A stretch of 57,753 bases of DNA from Tepidisphaeraceae bacterium (GTDB lineage Bacteria > Planctomycetota > Phycisphaerae > Tepidisphaerales > Tepidisphaeraceae): the NCBI GenBank assembly GCA_035998445.1, contig DASYHQ010000035.1, positions 1-57,753 on the forward strand, given 5' to 3'. The notes under the pieces are model-generated. The model saw only the letters and a list, made by a program, of their open reading frames with translations. It was not told the origin of the DNA and did not search any database. Position 1 is the stretch's first letter. Each line of letters starts with the position of its first letter. The position numbers and the translations under genes were made by a program. Positions 51,969 through 57,753 of this stretch are shown here, one piece after another.

Positions 51969-52679
51969 ATGGCGGACATGCACCCGCTCTGGAACGAACT
52001 CGCTGCCAAGGCCAACGTGACGTTGACCGAGGCCCAACACGAACAGCTCTCGACCTACCTGAAGCTGCTGACGGCCGCCAACAATCGGATGAACCTCACG
52101 CGCATCGTCGACCGCGAGACGGCCGAGGTGCAGCACATCGGTGACGCCCTGACCGTCCTGCCCCACCTGCCGCCCGGCGGGCACTCGCTGGCCGACGTGG
52201 GCACCGGGGGTGGCGTGCCCGGCATTCCCCTTGCGATCGCGCGACCCGACGTGCGGGTCACGCTGATCGAGGCGACGAAGAAGAAGGCCGCGTTCCTGAC
52301 CGAGGCCGTGACCGCGCTGGGCTTAACCAACGTGCGCATCACCGCCGAGCGCGCCGAGGAGGCCGCCACTGGCGGTCGCCGCGAGAGTTTTGACGTCGTC
52401 GTCGCCCGCGCCGTCGCCACGATGCCCTGGCTAGCCGAGTGGTGCCTGCCGCTGGCCCGCAAGGGGGGCAAGGTCCTCTGCCTGAAGGGCCCCAAGGCCC
52501 ACGAGGAACTGCCATTCTCAAAGAAAGCCATCCGCCTCGGGGGTGGGGGCTCGCCGATCATTCACCCGGTCGAACTGCCCGGCACCGAGAACCGCATCAT
52601 CGTCGAGATTCGGAAGGTCGACCGCAGTGATAGCCGCCTGCCGCGTCCTCCCAGTGGCGCCAAGGGCGGGCCCCTGTAG
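51969..52679 (+). CDS. rsmG: 16S rRNA m7G527 methyltransferase, 236 aa
   Basis: The RsmG/GidB core is present: YLKLLTAANNRMNLTRIVD (about 27-45), the SAM loop ADVGTGGGVPGIPLAIARP (about 74), LIEATKKKAAFL and VVVARAVATM, then LCLKGPKAHEEL. It methylates G527 of 16S rRNA. The first Met (MADM) at 51969 is chosen; the longer frame runs into the repeat block. No ribosome site is evident. Confidence 0.93.
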   Translation: MADMHPLWNELAAKANVTLTEAQHEQLSTYLKLLTAANNRMNLTRIVDRETAEVQHIGDALTVLPHLPPGGHSLADVGTGGGVPGIPLAIARPDVRVTLIEATKKKAAFLTEAVTALGLTNVRITAERAEEAATGGRRESFDVVVARAVATMPWLAEWCLPLARKGGKVLCLKGPKAHEELPFSKKAIRLGGGGSPIIHPVELPGTENRIIVEIRKVDRSDSRLPRPPSGAKGGPL

Positions 52680-52757
52680 GCACGGTTGCCCCGCCCGGGG
52701 CTCGCCACTTCAGTGGCGAAGTCTTTGCACCCTGCTCGCGTAACGCGTTGCGCCGGC

Positions 52758-54968
52758 TTACGTCGGCAATAGCTGGATGGTTTCGTACGGAAGCCCCATG
52801 GCGATCCGGATCCAGCTCGCGGTGAGCCAGAACGCCGCGGCGCTCGCCTCGCCGACGATCAGACCCAGGAACAGCGGCTTGGCGCGGGCGAACAGGTCCG
52901 ACCCGCCCAGCCGAATGATCAGCGTCTTGGCGAGCCAGCCGAGGAAGATGCTGAACCAGGTCACCTGGATCCCCCACGTGTGGACGAGCAAAAAGCCGAC
53001 CGGGTGGACCGGCCAGCCGACGAAGCGCAGGCGCAGCGCGCTGAGGGCCACTACCGCTGCGGCGCCGACGCCCACGTGCACCAGCCGGTCGTGCGGCTCG
53101 CGCGGGCCCAGTCGCGGGGGCAGGTAATCGGCGACGGGGCCGTAGGTCATGTAGCGCGGCATGTTGACAGTGCTCCAGATGGAGAACGGGGATTCGGCGA
53201 CGCGGTCCAGCGCCGTCGAATACGTGTACTCGGCCAGCAGCATCGACGCGCCCGACACCACGAACGCCGTCACGATCGCCAATGCCAGGCACGCCACGAT
53301 CGGCCACCGGCTGCGCCACGACGCGGTCGCCGCCCGCCCATCGCGGTCGCCCTCGGCTGCCCCGGTCTCATCGCTCACGCGGATCGCCTGCGGCACGAAC
53401 GCGGGCATGGCCTGGCGTAAGTCGTGCGTCAGCACGCCGCTGAACATCGAGGCGTAAAAATAGGACCCGAGCGTCGTGCGTCCCGACAGCCCACCGGGCA
53501 GGTCCTGCCCCACCATCGCCCACGGTCGCCGCAGGTCGAACGGGATCAGCACGTAGAGCAGCCCCGTCTCGGCGACCACCTTGGCCAGCACGAGGTAGAT
53601 GAGCATCAGCATCGTCACCAGCGCCACCGCCCCCACGACTGACGCGCCCGCCAGCGTCAGCCACGCCACCAGGCCGACGAGGCAGACCACCAGCCCCCAG
53701 CCCGACAGCGCGTGGGGCAGGTAGCGCCCCTGCGAGTCGCCGTCGCGTCGCCGCCCGACCATCTGCCGCACGACTTCCGCCAGGTGCCGCCGCGCGATCC
53801 AGAGGATGGCGCCCGCGAACGCCACGGTCGCGCCGATGATCTGGTCGAGCTGCATCGGCTCGGTCAGTTCCGCCCCACTGGCGCCCGCCGTCACGTGGTA
53901 CACCTGCTTGGCCAGGTACAGGCCCCACAGGCTCAGCGCGACCCGCGTGTCGGCGAAGTAGATGACGCCGATGACCGTGAAGTAGATCGTCTGCCGCTTC
54001 AGCCCCCAGTCGGTCAGCGTCCAGGGTTGCTCGCTCAGCACGCCCGTCAGGTCGTACGTCAACGGCAACGGCGGGAAGTGCGTCGGGTCGTACTTCGACA
54101 GCCCGTTCAGCAGGTGAACCACGAAGACGCACCCGAACGCGATCCAGAACGCGCGCGACGACAGCAACCGGTTCAACGCCCGCCCCGGCGCCGGCGGCTC
54201 GATCAGCGACAGGTAGACCGTCGCCAGCGGGAACGGCAGGCGCTCGTTGTCCACCCACTGCCGGCGGAAGATCAGCGACATGAAGATCACCGCGCCGAAC
54301 AGCAGCGCAAAGAACGTCCCCCACGTGGCGGCGGGCGTCGCCCAGGCGGCCCACGGCACGGCGCGCACGTGGTCCAGCAGCGTTGGGTCCATCAACGGCG
54401 CGCGGCCGATAAAGTCCCGAACGAGCGGGTCCGACGCCCGCGCCGCTTCCGTCGCGCCCGACACGTTCGGCCACAGCCAGTCGGGCAGGTCCATCGTCCG
54501 CACGACCTCGGCGAACGACGTGTTCTCGACGGGCATCGCGTAGTACTGCACCAGGTGCGGCGGCAGCCAGCGCATCAAGCCGACGCCCGCAACGCCGCAC
54601 GCCACCAACATCATGCCCACCGCCAGCCCGAGTTCCCCGGGGCTCGCTGCGTATCGAGGCGCGGCGCGATGGATCAGGCCGTTGACGATCACGGTGAACA
54701 ACAGCAGCACGACGACGCCGGTAGGCAGGGCGCTACCGATGATGTCCGTGTTGCTGGCGACGTAGTTGTTGAACGGCGTGAAGGCGGAAATCGCCGTGAC
54801 GCCGAGCAGGCCCAGACCGACGCTTAGAGGTGTGACGATTCGCAAGGCGCTCCGCTGATCTGAGACTTGAGCAGACTCGTTCCCCAACCCCCTGCGCGAG
54901 AAAGCAGATCGACGCGACCACGGGCGTTCGGTCGTGTCCTCGGAGGAGTTTCCGGGTCGGAGACGCAA
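52758..54968 (-). CDS. Multi-spanning membrane protein, DUF6785/oligopeptide-transporter-like, 736 aa
   Basis: About 14 hydrophobic segments span the protein, e.g. VVVLLLFTVIVNGLIH, WGTFFALLFGAVIFMSLIFRRQW and VVCLVGLVAWLTLAGASVVGAVALVTMLMLIYLVLAK. The FNNYV near residue 66 and NERLPFPLATVYLSL fit the DUF6785 family, frequent in planctomycetes and related by shape to OPT transporters. Substrate unknown. The first in-frame start is TTG 54968 and no ATG lies near the N-terminus, so the true start is uncertain (other TTG codons at about 54891 and 54845). Confidence 0.8.
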   Translation of the reverse strand: MRLRPGNSSEDTTERPWSRRSAFSRRGLGNESAQVSDQRSALRIVTPLSVGLGLLGVTAISAFTPFNNYVASNTDIIGSALPTGVVVLLLFTVIVNGLIHRAAPRYAASPGELGLAVGMMLVACGVAGVGLMRWLPPHLVQYYAMPVENTSFAEVVRTMDLPDWLWPNVSGATEAARASDPLVRDFIGRAPLMDPTLLDHVRAVPWAAWATPAATWGTFFALLFGAVIFMSLIFRRQWVDNERLPFPLATVYLSLIEPPAPGRALNRLLSSRAFWIAFGCVFVVHLLNGLSKYDPTHFPPLPLTYDLTGVLSEQPWTLTDWGLKRQTIYFTVIGVIYFADTRVALSLWGLYLAKQVYHVTAGASGAELTEPMQLDQIIGATVAFAGAILWIARRHLAEVVRQMVGRRRDGDSQGRYLPHALSGWGLVVCLVGLVAWLTLAGASVVGAVALVTMLMLIYLVLAKVVAETGLLYVLIPFDLRRPWAMVGQDLPGGLSGRTTLGSYFYASMFSGVLTHDLRQAMPAFVPQAIRVSDETGAAEGDRDGRAATASWRSRWPIVACLALAIVTAFVVSGASMLLAEYTYSTALDRVAESPFSIWSTVNMPRYMTYGPVADYLPPRLGPREPHDRLVHVGVGAAAVVALSALRLRFVGWPVHPVGFLLVHTWGIQVTWFSIFLGWLAKTLIIRLGGSDLFARAKPLFLGLIVGEASAAAFWLTASWIRIAMGLPYETIQLLPT

Positions 54969-55007
54969 CGCTCACGCATGTCGCCGTCGTCGCGCCCGTA
55001 CCGGCAA

Positions 55008-56048
<1,041 letters not shown>

Positions 56049-56089
56049 GGCGGAAAGCGTAGCCGTGACAGCGGGGCTCGACAAGATGA

Positions 56090-56463
56090 GAAGAGAACGC
56101 GAAGGCGCGATGGCGCGAAGGAAGCCGCGAAGAAGAGGGGATTGAACCACGAGGACACGGAGGGCACAGAGCGAAAGACAGAGAGCGAAGGCGCAGAGCG
56201 GGACCCTCACGTAGCATGGGCGTCTCGCCCATGACTGTGGGTTGGAATGGAAATGTTTTAGTGGCCGTCCGCTTCGACCGAGCAACTGCCACAAAGGAAG
56301 TATTCTCGACTCCTTACAGGCATGGGCGAGACGCCCATGCCACGGCCACTCACCCTCTCTTCTCCGTATCTGCCTCTGTGCCCTCTGTGTCCTCTGTGGT
56401 TCAATTCCCTCCCTCTTCACCTTCGCGGCTTCCTTCGCGCCATCGCGGCTTCGCGTTCTCTTC
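56090..56463. repeat. Three nested inverted-repeat families including family C copy 6
   Basis: Outer: GAAGAGAACGCGAAGGCGCG (56090) with CGCGGCTTCGCGTTCTCTTC (56444). Middle: TTGAACCACGAGGACACGGAG (56142) with CTGTGTCCTCTGTGGTTCAA (56384). Inner: a family C pair, CATGGGCGTCTCGCCCATG at 56215 and GCATGGGCGAGACGCCCATGC at 56320. No gene lies between the aldo/keto reductase and the deaminase. Confidence 0.9.
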
Positions 56464-56523
56464 CCATCCACCGACCGCTATACTCCGCCGAACCAGCCGC
56501 CGCCCAACCAGGAGCATTCCCCC

Positions 56524-56979
56524 ATGGATCCCTTCCTCCGCGCCGCCATCGATGAAGCCAAACAAGGTTTAGCCGAGGGCGGCCTGCCGATCGGCAGCGT
56601 GCTGGTGCGGGGCGGGCAGATCGTCGCCCGCGGCCACAACCGCCGCGTGCAGCATGGCGACCCGATGGCCCACGCCGAGATCGACTGCCTCACCCAGGCC
56701 AAACGGCAGACGACCTACAAGGACACCGTCCTCTACAGCACGCTCATGCCCTGCTACCTCTGCACCGGGGCGGTCATCCAGTTCGGCATCCCCAAGGTCG
56801 TCGTCGGCGAATCCGTCACCTTCCCCGGCGGCGAGGGCAGGTGGGGTAAGTCGCCCGACTTCATGAAGGCCAACGGCATCGAGGTGATCGACCTGCACGA
56901 TGCCGAGTGCATCGCGATGATGACCGACTTCATCAAGAACAACCCCACGCTGTGGAACGAGGACATCGGGGTGGATTGA
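56524..56979 (+). CDS. Cytosine deaminase, yeast FCY1-like, 151 aa
   Basis: The deaminase zinc site is HAEID (about 51-55) plus MPCYLCTGA (about 80-88), with Glu 53 as proton shuttle. GGLPIGSVLVRGGQIVARGHNRRVQHGDP and the C-terminal FIKNNPTLWNEDIGVD follow the yeast FCY1 pattern (family ending ...W-EDIG) rather than the unrelated E. coli CodA. Length 151 is close to FCY1 (158). It converts cytosine to uracil in pyrimidine salvage. AGGAG lies 8 nt before ATG 56524. Confidence 0.88.
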   Translation: MDPFLRAAIDEAKQGLAEGGLPIGSVLVRGGQIVARGHNRRVQHGDPMAHAEIDCLTQAKRQTTYKDTVLYSTLMPCYLCTGAVIQFGIPKVVVGESVTFPGGEGRWGKSPDFMKANGIEVIDLHDAECIAMMTDFIKNNPTLWNEDIGVD

Positions 56980-57073
56980 GCGGCCGACGATTATCGGCCG
57001 ATCATGATTGGCGTCCTTTACGTCGGACCGTTACACGCATAAGTCGAGCGCGATGCCTTTCGTCGGCCGAACG

Positions 57074-57310
57074 GTCTGCCAGTCGGGCCAACGCGTCGAC
57101 GTTCCGTCCCAAAACGTCGACGCGTCAGGGCAAACGGTCGACGGTTTGAGTCGAACGGTCGACCGTTCACCCCAAACGGTCGACGTTTTGGGTCAAACGG
57201 TCGACGTTTTGGGTCAAACGGTCGACGCTTTGGGCTAAACGGTCGACCATTTGGGGCAAACGGTCGACGGTCCGGGTCGAATGGTCGACCGTTCGCCGCG
57301 AATGATTGAC
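57074..57310. repeat. 21-bp tandem repeat, about twelve units
   Basis: GTCGAC-centred units recur at exactly 21-bp steps: 57095, 57116, 57137, 57158, 57179, 57200, 57221, 57242, 57263, 57284, with degenerate ends at 57074 and 57305. The unit is close to TTTGGGTCAAACGGTCGACG. Because 21 is divisible by 3, both strands carry open frames with heptad repeats, but I do not treat these as genes. Confidence 0.9.
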
Positions 57311-57409
57311 GGCTTTTGGGGTAATACCGATGTTCCGTCACCCTTCATGACGGCACTGGCCGGCCGCTACGCCTGCCGGACACGCCCGCTCGCGTGGCTG
57401 TAAGTCCTT

Positions 57410-57570
57410 AGAGCGTGTTATGCACTTTGGGGACCAGTAACGCAGGCGTGACGACGCTGGGTGCCACGGTTTGGTACTCCAAGCCGTGTCTGCGTGTACC
57501 GGCACGGCTTGGAGTACCAAACCGTGGCACCCAAGCCAGTTTCTCAGCTGGAAAGTGCATAACACGCTCT
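57410..57570. repeat. Inverted repeat element, family F copy 2
   Basis: It is almost identical to 36309-36470: AGAGCGTGTTATGCACTTTG ... AAAGTGCATAACACGCTCT with the inner TGCCACGGTTTGGTACTCC / GGAGTACCAAACCGTGGCA palindrome. Confidence 0.9.
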
Positions 57571-57573
57571 ATG

Positions 57574-57753
57574 TGTCATCCCGAAGGGAGCGGTAGCGAC
57601 CTGAGGGATCTCATACGAATCGTGATTAAACCGCGCGCTCGTCATCCTGAGAGGGTGTTTACTAAGTCGGCTGGGTCTGCTCCGGCCGTGGCATGGGCGT
57701 CTCGCCCATGCTGTCGGATTGGAACGAAGGCCATTATTTGGGCATGTTGCGCC
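57574..57753. repeat. Half copies of families B, A and C up to the window end
   Basis: GTCATCCCGAAGGGAG and GCGACCTGAGGGATCTCA (family B) are followed by GTCATCCTGAG (family A, 57639) and CCGTGGCATGGGCGTCTCGCCCATGC (family C, 57685). The second C half presumably lies beyond the window. No gene is seen after 56979. Confidence 0.65.

Noticed and set aside
57074-57310. CRISPR array or repeat-protein gene (107 aa on minus, 57018-57341)
   Set aside because: A 21-bp unit is too short for CRISPR. The heptad peptide is present simply because 21 is divisible by 3, and both strands are open. There is no ribosome site and no non-repeat domain.

Overview
The window looks like a high-GC chromosome segment from a planctomycete, probably of the Phycisphaerae type. 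The evidence is a PEP-CTERM secreted protein, very large secreted proteins of unknown function, a DUF6785-like membrane protein, GT61 glycosyltransferases, and intergenic spacers crowded with dispersed inverted-repeat elements. The taxonomic call is inference; no rRNA is present.

Region 1 (1-15.8 kb) is an integrated phage-like element. All of its genes lie on the minus strand, tightly packed with ATGA, GTGA or TGATG overlaps. Going downstream (towards position 1) it encodes a 128-aa protein of unknown function, an RNase H, a sigma-70 factor, a protein with an IS110-type transposase C-terminal domain, an NrdR-like zinc ribbon, tiny ORFs, a deoxyribosyltransferase-like protein, a primase-helicase, regulators, small membrane proteins and a lipoprotein, and finally an Ig/FN3-like structural protein cut by the window edge. 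It abuts a tRNA-Asp gene with its own terminator. No integrase is visible in the window. Two non-coding architectures stand out. The first is a block of about a dozen TTGACCT iteron-like repeats beside the primase gene (6050-6436). The second, the most remarkable signal in the window, is an array of eleven stem-loops with a 63-bp period (12773-13480). Their arms differ from unit to unit but stay self-complementary, and they enclose a 30-nt loop with a constant GGGTGNCAC core. The array begins at the stop codon of the sigma factor gene and runs into the N-terminal coding part of the IS110-domain gene.

Region 2 (16-57.7 kb) is ordinary chromosome. It holds rnhB-like, S41 protease, argS, ribBA, a lysyltransferase-like/GNAT fusion, dus, two tandem GT61 genes, rhodanese, PilZ, an AraC regulator with a phytanoyl-CoA dioxygenase, a large DUF4091-like lipoprotein, rsmH, three secreted or anchored proteins of unknown function, thiS-thiG, a DUF4190-like membrane protein, an FAD oxidoreductase, rsmG, a 736-aa transporter-like protein, an aldo/keto reductase and a yeast-type cytosine deaminase. 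Genes are mostly single or in pairs, separated by 200-650 bp spacers filled with at least six families of short inverted repeats. At three loci different repeat families are nested inside one another. Several genes have a TANNNT box 6-11 nt before the start codon and no Shine-Dalgarno sequence, which suggests leaderless transcripts, whereas the phage-like genes have clear Shine-Dalgarno sequences.
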